From NCBI RefSeq assembly GCF_018687715.1, contig NC_056762.1, forward strand, positions 27,344,364 through 27,408,363: a stretch of DNA of 64,000 bases, in the 5' to 3' direction. The notes beneath the pieces were generated by a model that saw only the letters and a program-made list of their open reading frames with translations, ran no database searches and was not told where the DNA came from. Position 1 is the stretch's first letter. The number at the start of each line of letters is the position of its first letter. Below are positions 31,769-42,428 of the stretch, piece by piece. Position numbers and translations under genes: made by a program. Source of the DNA: Carya illinoinensis. Taxonomy: Eukaryota > Streptophyta > Magnoliopsida > Fagales > Juglandaceae.

Positions 31769-34700
31769 AGAAAGTACCATCAACACATGCAAAGCAGATG
31801 AAATGAGCGTCTGCATTATCTGAAGCCTGTTAAAAAATTTTGGGTGAGTGGAGTAGCACAAACAATCTGAACAAAGTACACAGATGCACAGGTTTCTTTT
31901 TTAACAGTTAGCAATTTCCTTGAGACTCAACCTAGGCTTCAGTTGGAAACCCTTGGAGCCCATGTTTGATCCGTTTCCTCATATCTGGCATGCCTCGTCC
32001 AGCACAAGACATATACGCAGAGAGAAACCAAGCACTCCAATTCCTACCCTAGCATTCTCCAGTTCCCAACTCCAAGCGCACCCAAAATTCCTGGGCAGCC
32101 TAACTTGTTCCATGGGGCCCCTGAGCCTAGCATGTCCTCATTATGGCGGCCAAAAAGAGGGACTGTGAACCATTTTAAGAATTAAACTGTTCTATCCACA
32201 TCCATTTCATTCAATGTAATATCAGTTCATTCTAATGTTCCATATCTTAAGGATAGCTTTGAATATCACAAATTATTCTCCAAGGCCTACTTTTCCAGAT
32301 TACCAGTTGCTTTCTCATTTTCTGATACGTCTCAATTTACTTTCAACTCATAACTCTATTTCCCAAATCTAGCTCTTTAAACAATGCAAAATTTTATCAG
32401 AAAATTGACTCCTTTATATCCTGACATGAAATCTTTAAGCCCTTCCAGCCACACCTTGGGGATCAACAAGGAAGAGAAAAAATGTAATAACATACCTCTG
32501 TTTCACCAGCAGTAGCAGCTACTAAATGTGCAACTTCCATTTCTGTGTCATTCTCTAGAAATGCTGCGCGCTACACAAGTACACATAAACATATAATAAA
32601 AATGGCAAGTGAAAAGGAGATTAGTAAGGTTTATAATTAGATTCAAACTGGGAGAAGAGGCAGGAGGGGGGAGCAGGGGAGAGAGAGTAGAAACAAAACC
32701 TCCAACTGATCCATTGTTGCAGTGGTTTTAAAAAATCTATCCATGAATGACCCCTCAACTGAAATTAATGAGAGACAAAATAAGCAAACATGGAAAATTG
32801 TGGAAGTGATAAGAATTTTAATTAAAAATATAAAGCAAGTACCAAAAGACAGAAAAAGCATTTCGATTGCAACTCTTGGCTTTCACATAAGGAAGTACTC
32901 AAAGAAAAGGTGAGCCTAAGCAATTGGGACTAGCAATAACTCTGCAGCAGGAGCCAGTGCCTAGCAGAAATTAACTCACCACTTTTTTTCTCTAGTTTTC
33001 TTTCATTGTTTTTCTTTTTGGACAATGGGAAAGGTTGCTTGCTCTTTCTGCATGTTTTCCCTTTTTATTTTGTCTCAATTATTATTGGTTCAAGGTTCTC
33101 AAACTGTAAGATCATAACATTACATGCCTAGATTTCAACTGGAGAACCTTTTTGTTTTACCCCAAAAAGATTTTACAGTTAGTTTCTCGGGAAAAGCAGC
33201 TGTGTGAGAAGTTAAGAAAATGAACATTAGAAAGAGAGGGAAAAGAAAGAGGAAGAAAGGAACCATGGTCATTTCTTGAAAATTAAATGTGACAAACTTA
33301 CTAAGCTTAATCTCGGATGTGATGTTCCCAACAGCATGAAGAAGTCCAATTGTTCCACAAGCATTACCCACAGTTTGTTTCATAAAATACACTTTACTGC
33401 TAGTTTCCTGCAGACAGAATTGTATGAAATGTCCTAATTCAGGAACTGAAAATGAAATTTCAAAATTATAATAGGCCAAGAACTATGAATGGGAATTCAA
33501 CAATACAGTCTTCTAACAAGTTAATGTCATTCATGGATGATGACTACCTTTAGTCAGTTCCGATTGGTCTACCCAAGGGTGAAAACACACGACCAGGTAC
33601 ATATTGTGATAATAATTTTCTTTTTTTTTAAAAAAAGGCCTGAAATTGACAATAATTTACAAGCTACAGAATTGATAAGGAGAAATTTAACTAAATTTTT
33701 TTTTTGATGTCGGGGAACCTCTCCAAGGCAGGGCCCTTTGGACCCACCCCTGCAGAATAAACCCCGGTCCTGTGCACCGCACCCTCGGAAGTTTCCCTAC
33801 ACGGAACTGGTTAAATCGCTGGCTTTTCACCAGGGGGTGTGGCCCCAAAGGATTGTTTGCACCCATGAGGTGTTGAACCTTGGACCTTGAAGGGAATGAG
33901 ACCCCAAGACCAAGGCCTTCACCACTTAGGCCAACCCCTTGGGGTTAGAAATTTAACTAAAATATAAAGAAAAAATCTTATGAGACCAGGAAAATCACAT
34001 TCAGCAATGCAAATATTCTATGGATAGCATATGATCATAAACTCATTGCCTCACCTTCTTTTCATTTGCCTGCAGAAGTCTCTCTTCTTCACTCTGAGGA
34101 AAATTGGAGCTCTCATCAAATAAGCAGACAAATACATCCTCAAGAACCTCATGGTAATTACTTTCAAAGATCTACCCTCTAGGAAAGCTAGAAAGAAGCA
34201 AAATGTTAAGAGAAACACCTGTGATGTTATAGGATAAAGAAACAGAACTGCAAGTACAGGCTTTGGAACCATTTCCAAGAGTTCTGGATCCAAGCCATAA
34301 ACATCAAAGCACTCTGCCTCATCCTCTGGAAGACCAAGACCCCAAAGGAACTGCAAAATGAAAAAAATTAACGAGTACAACCTGAAAGCCTTTACATGAA
34401 CGCGAGCAAAGCTTTTGATAATTTTTTTTAAAAGGTAAAAGTAAAAGCTTTTGATAATTAAGTGAGCCTTGTGAATTAAGACGCATTCTTCCCAAGAAGG
34501 ACAATGGCACAAAACATGACAGCCACCATTACAGAAAATCAATTAACTAACAGTGCAATGGAGCTTGTGGAAGCAACAGTAAAAATGGTGGCCATTTAGA
34601 TTCTCTTTATTTCATTAACAGACTTCAAACAATACAAAGTTTATCTTTGCCCAGACAAGTTACAATAAAATCTGGAACTTCCTCAATCCACACCTTCTCC

Positions 34701-37213
34701 TTTTCTAATCTTAAAGCTTCATTTGCTGAAGTATGAGCCACTATATTCTTTTCTCTAAATGCAAATTGTATAGACCAATCTGGTCTGTTTTCTTGAACAA
34801 ACCGTATATCTTCAATTATAGAACCACCATAGGACAGATATTCCTTATCACTTGTGACTACCAGTACAACAGACTTAGCACCCCCTTCGAAAATGGCCTT
34901 CTGAATATTAAGATCATTGCACAACTCAAGAGCCTTGCAGAGAGCATATCCTTCTGCTACTGTTGGGTTCTGCACGTGTTGCCTTTGATCACATACAGCC
35001 ACTAGGGCCTCACTCTCTTCATCTCTGATCATGATCCCCACTCCCATTCTCTTCTGTAATATCAATTGAGGCATCCCAATTCACCTTTACAAAACCATTA
35101 TCTGGTTTTTCCCATGTCTGCTTATTGATGCTACCAGTTGGTGTCTGGTCCTCCTTCCTCTGTGTTTTTTGAGCATGCTGGAACTCCTCAAGACCTTCCT
35201 TTTCTGTTTTAAGTAATCTTTTTGGACAAGAGAGTCTCTTTTCAAACACATATTGATTTCTCTTGAACCATACTTTTCGAAATAAAACTGCCATCTCCTC
35301 AAGCTGGCTCTTATTCAATCTTCCCATAAGTTTTTCCCACAGATGTAGGAAGTCAGGTTCAATACTAATCCATTTCTGCACCATACTCTGAGAATCAGAC
35401 CAAATGTCATTTGCTGCTGTACACTCCCAGAGGGCATGCATAACTGTCTCAACTTCTGCATCACAGAGAGGGCATTTCTGGTCAGCAACACTTTTCCTTC
35501 TGAAAAGGTTCTTTTTAGTTGGCAACAAGTCATTTCCAGCTCTCCATATGAAAAGCTTGACCACTCCTGGCACTTTAAGCTCCCATATATTCCTCCACCT
35601 TCTGATTTAACTCTTACATAATTTCTAAAAAGCGGAATATTTATTATCGAACCAGTTCGTTTGTTTGTAAAAAATGATGGACAATTTTATATATATCAAA
35701 TCATAGGTATTTCATTGGTTCATAAGAATAAGCACCAAATTAATCAAAGATACCTAGAAAAAAGTTATGGCTATGCTGACAAGAATAAGAAGAATTTTTA
35801 TGAATCCATTGCAATACATCAAAAAATGACTGGAAATATAGACAAAAATCATTATGATTTGCTTGTTCTTGAAAATATTTTATCCCTGAAGCATCGTTGA
35901 GAATTGAGAATTCAAGTTTTTTTGAATTATAGGGATACAAACAGTATCTATAGAAATACAGTACTTTTCAATGGAAATAGGATAAAAAATTGCGTGTTGA
36001 ATAAAAAAAAAAAATCTTGATAACGATAAAAAGAAACTAATTAAATTGAGCATGCACCTCTGTCATTCTTTAATCTTTCTATTTGAAAATAATAAACACT
36101 GCTTACTGTGAAGACACCTCTCTTCGATGGGCCCCATATGATCTTATATTGTACAATTCCTTTACTCAAAGGTATACTAAAATCTGTTCTGCCTCATCGC
36201 TTGAAAAAATGCAACGAATCCTTTCCTCATCCCATTCCCCTTTGTGCTTGACAATCAACTCATTAACTTTTGAATCACCCTTCAGAATGGAGACTGGTGA
36301 CTGAACAGCAAAAGATGTAGGGGTGGGCAGCCACTTAGCACCCCAAATCTGAATCTTGCTTCCATCCCCTACTCTCCATCTTAAACCCTCTTGCAGCAGT
36401 TCTCAAGCAGACCATATGCTTGAGAAAGCATCATGTTGTCTTTAATTGTGAAAATAGTCTTCGGTCATTTTTTTTGTACATCTAAAATTGCAATTAATTT
36501 TTCTTAAAAGCTTTTTAATTTTTTTTAAATAAGTAAAAAATCTTTCTAAAATAAACCAACGTTTAACGAACAGAGATAACAAAGAAGGGGGAATAAAAAA
36601 AGGCAATTTAACTCGAGAGCAAACTCAAACCGCAGTTTTCTGCAAATCAGAAGCCTCTATATGGTTATCGAAAGAAAAATGGGAAAAAGTAAAATGTATA
36701 CAGCTATCATTTTTTTTAAAAAACCAAAAGCAAATTAACTTCCAACATAGTAACTGTGTCATCAGTTCAACCGAATTTCTTCTCCACTATCTTTTTACTT
36801 TCAATTTTCCGTTGTTTCAGTTTGATTTACTCTTCCTTTTAATACTCTAATTTCCCAAACAAAGTTTTTTAACAAATTTCTTTCATAAATAGCCCTTAAT
36901 CCTTAAATCCATAGACAGGAAGAATCGATATATTCACTTCATTTTTCCACCCCAAAATTTCAGAAAAACCCCCCGAAGTCTCCTTTCGGATCCAGGAACG
37001 TCTAGCAAAAATAAATAAATAAATAAAAATTGCAGATCTTAGGCTACGGGTTGAGTGCGTAAGGTTCAATACTACTTTCTTATTCTTTCCCAACCTAGTC
37101 CTTTGCATCCAACAAAGAAAAACAATTAACAAAAATACCTGGTTCATAACATCAGGGTTAGCTTCAAGAGGAAGCCACCTCTTAGATGAAGGAATATCTT
37201 GTAAAGCAGCCAT
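29960..37213 (-). CDS. UCH3: Ubiquitin carboxyl-terminal hydrolase, UCHL3/UCH3 type (9 exons)
   Basis: Peptidase C12 deubiquitinase: a cysteine protease that releases small adducts from the ubiquitin C terminus. Exons (high to low): 37213-37139, 34350-34219, 34093-34055, 33407-33302, 32758-32700, 32570-32496, 31826-31778, 31621-31545, 30058-29960. All introns are GT-AG, phases fit, and the sum is 711 bp = 236 aa plus TAA, close to the usual ~230. It starts [20 protein letters not shown]. Oxyanion Gln93 and catalytic Cys99 lie in [11 protein letters not shown], His170 in DAHFICF, Asp185 in FELDGRK; the active-site crossover loop would be about residues 145-168. Cysteine-to-His-to-Asp spacing matches the family. 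No signal peptide, so cytosolic/nuclear. Introns 1, 3 and 7 contain a LINE plus plastid DNA, a SINE, and microsatellites; coding exons are undisturbed. Symbol by analogy with Arabidopsis UCH3. Confidence 0.93.
31647..31762. repeat. Stacked poly(A), poly(C) and (GA)n tracts in UCH intron 7
   Basis: An A-run of about 17 near 31652-31668, a C-run of 20 at 31699-31718 and (GA)n at 31730-31762 lie inside the 156-bp intron between exons 8 and 7. The (GA)n end is only about 15 bp from the exon 7 donor at 31777. On the transcribed strand the tracts read (TC)n, G20 and poly(T). Confidence 0.9.
33696..33946 (-). mobile_element. tRNA-derived SINE in UCH intron 3
   Basis: On the minus strand the unit starts AACCCCAAGGGGTTGGCCTA and contains an A box (GGCCTAAGTGGT) and a B box (GGTTCAACACC), then ends in an A tail (T-run at 33696-33705 on the plus strand). 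Perfect 15-bp target duplications AGAAATTTAACTAAA flank it at 33681-33695 and 33947-33961. It resembles the Au-type plant SINEs. It lies in intron 3, in the same orientation as the gene. Confidence 0.9.
34600..36440 (-). mobile_element. 5'-truncated LINE in UCH intron 1, split by plastid DNA
   Basis: Minus-strand pieces: [20 protein letters not shown] (about 36390), [11 protein letters not shown] (about 36110), then after the plastid insert zf-RVT ([38 protein letters not shown], 35600-35400), and RNase H ([42 protein letters not shown], 35095-34640). A frame shift lies near 35040. A polyadenylation signal-like AATAAAG sits near 34610. 5' truncation removes endonuclease and the RT palm. It has the same orientation as the UCH gene; no target duplication was identified. 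Confidence 0.75.
35615..36047 (+). pseudogene. ycf1: Nuclear plastid DNA insert: 3' end of ycf1
   Basis: The plus strand encodes sequence I recognise as the C-terminal part of chloroplast Ycf1 (TIC214): [20 protein letters not shown], then [20 protein letters not shown], then [18 protein letters not shown]. It continues in a shifted frame with [19 protein letters not shown] and [12 protein letters not shown]. It has an internal TGA where Ycf1 has an Arg codon. It is embedded in the LINE of UCH intron 1 and ends on both sides at LINE sequence. The 79-residue open frame here is not a nuclear gene. Confidence 0.8.
36441..37138 (-). other. UCH intron 1, gene-proximal part
   Basis: AT-rich intron sequence between the LINE and the exon 1 donor (GTATTTTTG). 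A TAAATAAATAAATAAA tract lies at about 37013-37027. No further element recognised. Confidence 0.5.
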
Positions 37214-37295
37214 ATTTTTTTTCTTGCTCGTCCTTCCTTTTAATACTACCGAGGGGTTCTAGATTTGGTAGAGTATACGATTGTTTCTTGGATTC

Positions 37296-37305
37296 TATAT
37301 ATATA
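37296..37305 (-). promoter_or_regulatory. Probable TATA box of the UCH gene
   Basis: TATATATATA lies 83 bp upstream of the UCH ATG on the minus strand, followed downstream by a pyrimidine-rich leader. Its position fits a plant core promoter. The hAT-type element begins about 36 bp further upstream, so all more distal promoter sequence is transposon-derived. Confidence 0.5.
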
Positions 37306-38064
37306 GGTTTTGGGATGAGAAGCAACTGTTTTAGACCGAATTAGGGCTGTTCATCTGGGTTCTGACCCGGAAATCTGGGTATATCCAACCCGGAATCCGG
37401 ATTTAAAATTCGGACCGAAACCCGGACCGGATTAGTCCGGGTCAGATCCGGGCCGGAACCCGGATGAACCCGGGTTTTGTAAAATTCGGATTTCGGGTTC
37501 CGGATTTAAACCGTTTTTTTTTTTTTTTTTTTTGCTGTATTTGGCTCCCGACCCCTGTCACAACGTTTTCCGGCATTTCCTTCACAAGAGAGCGTCCTTC
37601 CAGCCGAAGCGTCCTCCCATATGCGTTGCCCATAACCGGATCCAACTTGACGGCCTGATGCCTCTGGCGGAGAGTACTTCGGAAGCGACATCGCAGTGAG
37701 ATTACAATGACGCCGTTTCGGTTCTACAAGCGCAGAGGCCTCCTTCCCCCTTCCCAGTTCTGGTTTCCCACGAGACTTCGTCTAAGGCTTTTCCAGTGCC
37801 AAAGACGACAACCACAGAGTAGATGAAATGAGAGTTTGTTGAGCAGATTGTTGGTTCACTTTCAGAGGATTTAAAGTTGGTTTCTTGTTACAGAACAGAG
37901 AAAGAGGGCAGGGCAGAGCTTCCCATCAACATCACATACGAAGGACAATTTTCGAACACTAACAATGCAAACAATGCATCCTTTGTCTTACCTGAAGCTA
38001 GCCACGGAGACACCCAAAGATGACAGCGACGACGACCCACGAAGCTGTTCACGCGAAGGCAAGT

Positions 38065-38316
38065 AGATCTCTTTTTCTGGTCCATGGTGCGTACGCAACA
38101 ATCTAAGAAGAGGAAGAAGCTCAAATTGTGGTAACACCACAGAAACAAGTAGACCTTACCGCTGTCGAGAATGCAACCAGGGAATTGTGCGACTCATCTA
38201 CCAAGGAAGCTGCATCTGCATCAACTCTACGTAAAGGTAAAGAGAAGCGCAAACCAAGGTCTTCCTTCTTTGGCAACTGCATGTGCTGTACGACTGATAA
38301 GAGCGAGAGAGATTGA
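38065..38316 (+). pseudogene. Gene-like fragment inside the hAT-type element
   Basis: From about 38065 the plus strand reads ARRSLFLVHGAYAT-like codons and, after a stop near 38101, a continuous frame: AQIVVTPQKQVDLTAVENAT, then RELCDSSTKEAASASTLRKG, then KRKPRSSFFGNCMCCTTDKS to TGA 38314. The end is basic and Cys/Ser-rich (GNCMCC), like a short C-terminal tail that could be lipidated, though that is speculative. Upstream at about 37890-38050 are further readable stretches (NITYEGQFSNTNNANNASF). I do not recognise the donor gene. Confidence 0.35.
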
Positions 38317-38355
38317 GGAACGGATAAGCGGCGGCTAGGGTTTCACTCTTAGATG

Positions 38356-38358
<3 letters not shown>

Positions 38359-38429
<71 letters not shown>
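38359..38429. repeat. (GA)n microsatellite
   Basis: About 71 bp of uninterrupted GA dinucleotides inside the hAT-type element, close to its right subterminal region. Confidence 0.97.
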
Positions 38430-38431
<2 letters not shown>

Positions 38432-38677
38432 GGGCGGGATATGCAGCCGGGGTAAAATAAATAAATGAAACCGGGTACCGGGTTTTTAATCCGGTACTCG
38501 AATTCTAAATCTGTATCCGGACCGCATAGGTCTGGATTTTGTGATCCGGGTTTCGGCCCGGATTTAATCCGGGCCGAAACCCGGAACCGGAATCCGGTAA
38601 AACCGGATTTCGGACCGGGCTAGATAAAATCCGGCCCGTATAAACAGTCCTAGACCGGATCATAACGCAACTTACAC

Positions 38678-38815
38678 GTGGTTTGGATAGGAAATTGAGA
38701 TTAGAGATAAAAATTAAAAATTAAATAAAATATTATTATAATATTATTTTTTAATACAATTATTATTCTATATTTAAAAAAAATTAAATTATTTCTTATA
38801 TTTTAAATCCAAACG
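38678..38815. mobile_element. MITE, GTTTGGAT family, short copy
   Basis: TGGTTTGGATAGGAAATTGA at the left and TTTTAAATCCAAACGGGCCA at the right give inverted GTTTGGAT ends around a strongly AT-rich 110-bp core with TATTATTATAATATTATTTT. Confidence 0.6.
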
Positions 38816-38924
38816 GGCCAAACTAAGTCGATAGGGTTTTAAGATTAGGGGAGTTTCAAGACGGTGGGTCATCATCCCTTTAGGTCATGCCTCTAGAGTT
38901 GGTGATAACGATTTTGGCCTGATT

Positions 38925-39145
38925 TGGATAGTGAAATCACTTAAATTCATTGTATCTCATCTTATATTATCTCATCTAATCATTACAATTTTTTCAAACT
39001 TTCAAATAAAATATAATAAACAATTCAATATTTTCAAATTAAAAAAAATATATTAAAAAATTATATTCTAATAATATTTTCTTCAACTTTCAACTTTCAT
39101 CTCATATTATTTTATCTCAACTCACTAAACTAGGTCTTAATAGGT
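38925..39145. mobile_element. MITE, GTTTGGAT family
   Basis: It opens GATTTGGATAGTGAAATCAC and closes CTCAACTCACTAAACTAGGT, with family core TCTCATCTAATCATTACAAT and AAAAATTATATTCTAATAAT. It lies about 110 bp from the preceding MITE. Confidence 0.6.
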
Positions 39146-39399
39146 TCAATTTCCATTGGAACTAGACTCTCCAAATTGGTTCCCTTCCCGGTTATCTTCT
39201 CTATCAGGGTTCCTGGATATTCTATCACACGTGATGTGTTACTTCCTAAAATACATGTGTACATATATCATATTTACGTACTTACTCTTATCCTTAAAAA
39301 AAAAAAAAAAAAAAAAATCAAGCCAAAAGAAAGTCTAAAATTTCAATCCTAAATTTTGATATAATTCCTAGGGACACATGGGTTTAACCCAAAGACACA
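39146..39399. other. Intergenic, nothing recognised
   Basis: Short AT-rich stretch with an A19 run near 39298-39317; no gene. Confidence 0.4.
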
Positions 39400-40045
39400 T
39401 TACTTTGACACCACCCTATGGTCACCCTAGATTTTGCTTGGGATTGAATAGATTCTGAAGTGTTGAGATATGAAACATAAGGTTACCTAGTCATGTTCAT
39501 AATAGTTAGAGACTCAATGCACCTAGAACACATATAATATTATGCAATATATGCAGAGAAATTTTTTTTATTTAAATAATTAACATTGTTATAGAAATTA
39601 TAGCCCAAAATATAACATGCTTCTTAACTTCATAATAGAATGATAACAGTAATGTTACAAAACTTGTTTGTCATGGCTGTAATATAAATAAGTACTAGAC
39701 TCAGCGCTCCATATGTACAATACTAAAAAGCATAACTACTGAGCTAACTCGCTAAGCCGCTCGCGCAACTTGGCTATGATACCAATAATCATATCTAAAA
39801 ACTGGAGGATTGAAGTAACAAACTCCTTGTTGTCGCGTTGGGCCTAATCAACCTCATTCAGAAAGTCATCATCTGGCTTTCTAGGTCTTGATACATAGTC
39901 TACCATTCTAGCAGTTGGGACTACCAAATAAGATTTGATTACAAATATTAGCAAGTCAAATACCGATTTAACTAGCAGTATACATATGCATGCATGATAG
40001 TAAAATGACATGAATGTGATGGAATGTAAACATGAATATGCGTAA

Positions 40046-42428
40046 TGATTGAGCTGAAATATTGCATGTTTTAGCTATTTAAAACCAATATATTTTAAAT
40101 TCTTCGTGACACTATTATTGGTTTTAGATAAAAAAAAATGATTAATGAGCATAAATACGAGTTGTGATTTTTAATTGATTGATATCATGTTTATGCTTAA
40201 TTTTATAATTATGATTTAATGAGACAATATTTCCTCACATATATAGTCTGTTTTTGATAATTTATTTTTGAGTGTTATTTCTTTCTTCTTATTTTCAGTT
40301 TAAATAAAATTCAAAAGAGATCCGGTTGGAACTTATGATAAAAAATGCATACTAATTGAGAGGAAGCTTGGCAGCTGAAAAAGAAGACACAAAATGAAGA
40401 ATCAATGGTTATTTTCTTCCTTTGATTATTCAAGATGCATGTGATTCACGGTTGAACAAAACTCACGGAGCTTAAAATTTTGGTGGTGCAACATTAAAGT
40501 CATACAAAGAGTTGACATGTGCTGAAAAAAGAAGGAAGTGAGGTGGTGTTGTGCTAGAAAGTGATGAGAGGTGTCTTTGTATTTTACTGAAAAGTGAAGT
40601 GCAGGTGAGTGAAAGAAATTCTGGAAGTGAAAGAAGGGAGAGAGGTATCGGTGCATGAGTTTGGAGCTGGAGAGACGTGTGGAGAGAGGGACCAATCGGT
40701 GGGTGCAAAGATTGTGTATATTCGGTGCATGATTTGCTGGAGTTGTGCTGGAAAGAGGGACCAATCGGTGGGTGCAAAAGTTGAAAAAAGAAAGGCTGAA
40801 CGGTGGAATAAAATGATAGGAGAGTGGATGAGTGTGTATGAATTTTCAACAAAGTTAGTGGAAGAGAAAAGGGATTAAAGATGGAAATTCATTGAATAAA
40901 GAAAAGGGAGTATAAAGCAACGGATGAGGGAGAGGGGAACGTGGAACCGAATTGAGGAAATTGATTCAATTAAATGATTCTTCAGGAGGCAGCAAGTGGA
41001 GTAGTTGGCTGGGATTAATTATTCAGTGCATGATTAGGGAGGGACCAACTGGTGGGTGCAAGATTAGAGAAAACAACCAATTAAATGATTCTTCAAGAGG
41101 CAAGTGGAGTTGTTCGGCTATTAATTTTTGCTATAAAAAGAGGTAAGTTCTGAGAGAATGGGGGGACACATTGAGAGAGTTAAGTGGGGGAGAGAAGGGG
41201 TTGAAAGGAATTAGCTAAAGTGTAGAGGTTACGTGGGGAGTTGAGAGAATTGGAGAGAGGAGTCGGTGCAGAGTTTTCAACCAATTGCACTTGATTCAGT
41301 TGGGGATTAGAGTCGGTCATGGGAAATTATTTTGGCTGAGATAGGAATTGGCTGGAGTTAAGGGGAGACGGCTGGAATTATTTCTTTCTTGGAGATGTGT
41401 AGGTCGGTTGAAGATAGGGAGAGAGAGATGTGTAAAGAGTTTCCAGATTTTATTTAGGGATTAATGTGAAAAGAAGTTGATGTGGGGGATGGATGTGTAG
41501 ACCGGCTGGAGTAATCTAATTGGATGGGATTTATTTTGGTGGAGAAAGGAACATGATGTGATTGATGCTTGAGTTTAACGTAGAGTTGAAGTGGTTGGAG
41601 TTTTATTTTTTGCTTCTTCATGTTTTTCGTTTGGCATCTGGTGGGGCTGCAGCTTCTTCTTGATGAATATCTTTTAATTTCAATTTCTGTTTTATCGTGA
41701 GCTTTATTCCTCTGTATCAATTGGATTTCAGATTTTGTTGTTTCTAAATTATTGCTTAGTATTTCTTGTGTTAGTTATTTAATGGAGAATGTTTATGTGA
41801 TTTCTATAGTATTTGTAATAAATATGTTTGGCTAAATTTTCATACTAAGGTTAGAGGTGAAGTTTAATGATTTAAATATTGTTTCCGAATCCACGTAAAA
41901 TCTATTTTGCGAGCTTGATTGATTGAAAGATTTTATTATTGGATATTTTGATTATCTATATACTCGTCTTGATTCATTGTGATTTTCAAATACAGTGAAT
42001 GCTTGAGGAATCCCTGTGGTATTCAAATAGATTTGTAAATGTTTTAATCATCAATCGTTCACGCTCAATCATAAGTGTCTGTTTTTCTCGATCTTAAATG
42101 CTAAATCTACCAATTAAACGGAATCATTATTCTAGTTTAATTAAAGTAAATCGATCGGAAACAATATCATAAATTATTAGACGGATCCTCGAAACCTTAG
42201 TCTTTTTCCATTCATTTTATCATTTTAGTTTGATTCATTTTATCAATCTTCATTTGATTGCACATTTCTTTTAGTAATTTCGTTTCATTGTCTGAATTTA
42301 TTTTTTTTATCACAAAAGTCAATCCCTGTGGATTCGATCCTGTAAGATACTACAACACCTGTATACTTGCAGGTGAAACTGCACTAGATTTTTGATTCAT
42401 TAATTTGAGTCAAAGTTTAGTCGCAACA
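40046..42428 (+). mobile_element. Solo LTR, family C (2383 bp)
   Basis: It begins TGATTGAGCTGAAATATTGC and ends GTTTAGTCGCAACA, and is flanked by perfect duplications CGTAA (40041-40045 and 42429-42433). Near its end is AATCCCTGTGGATTCGATCC, a sequence typical of long LTRs of coding-poor gypsy-like elements. GA-rich internal repeats: GAGGGACCAATCGGTGGGTG at about 40688 and 40751, a variant at 41039, and AATTAAATGATTCTTCA at 40969 and 41080. Its short open frames have no homology cues. Confidence 0.85.

Larger units (their letters stand above)
37342..38652. mobile_element. hAT-type non-autonomous element with internal gene-like sequence
   Basis: The left end is TAGGGCTGTTCATCTGGG and the right end, reverse-complemented, TAGGACTGTTTATACGGG: terminal inverted repeats with few mismatches. 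Flanks are 8-bp duplications GACCGAAT (37334-37341) and GACCGGAT (38653-38660), 7/8 identical, the size typical of hAT elements. Subterminal regions are dense in CCGGAT/ATCCGG and CCCGG. The middle (about 37540-38340) is different, of balanced composition and partly open reading frame, suggesting captured host sequence. It also has poly(T) at 37514-37532 and (GA)n at 38359-38429. No transposase. Confidence 0.75.

Noticed and set aside
34051..34542. 163-residue minus-strand protein
   Set aside because: It reads through introns 2 and 1 of the UCH gene; only the exon 2 portion is coding.
35661..35900. Small nuclear gene of 79 residues
   Set aside because: The sequence matches the C-terminal region of plastid ycf1, has a premature TGA and continues out of frame, so it is transferred plastid DNA.
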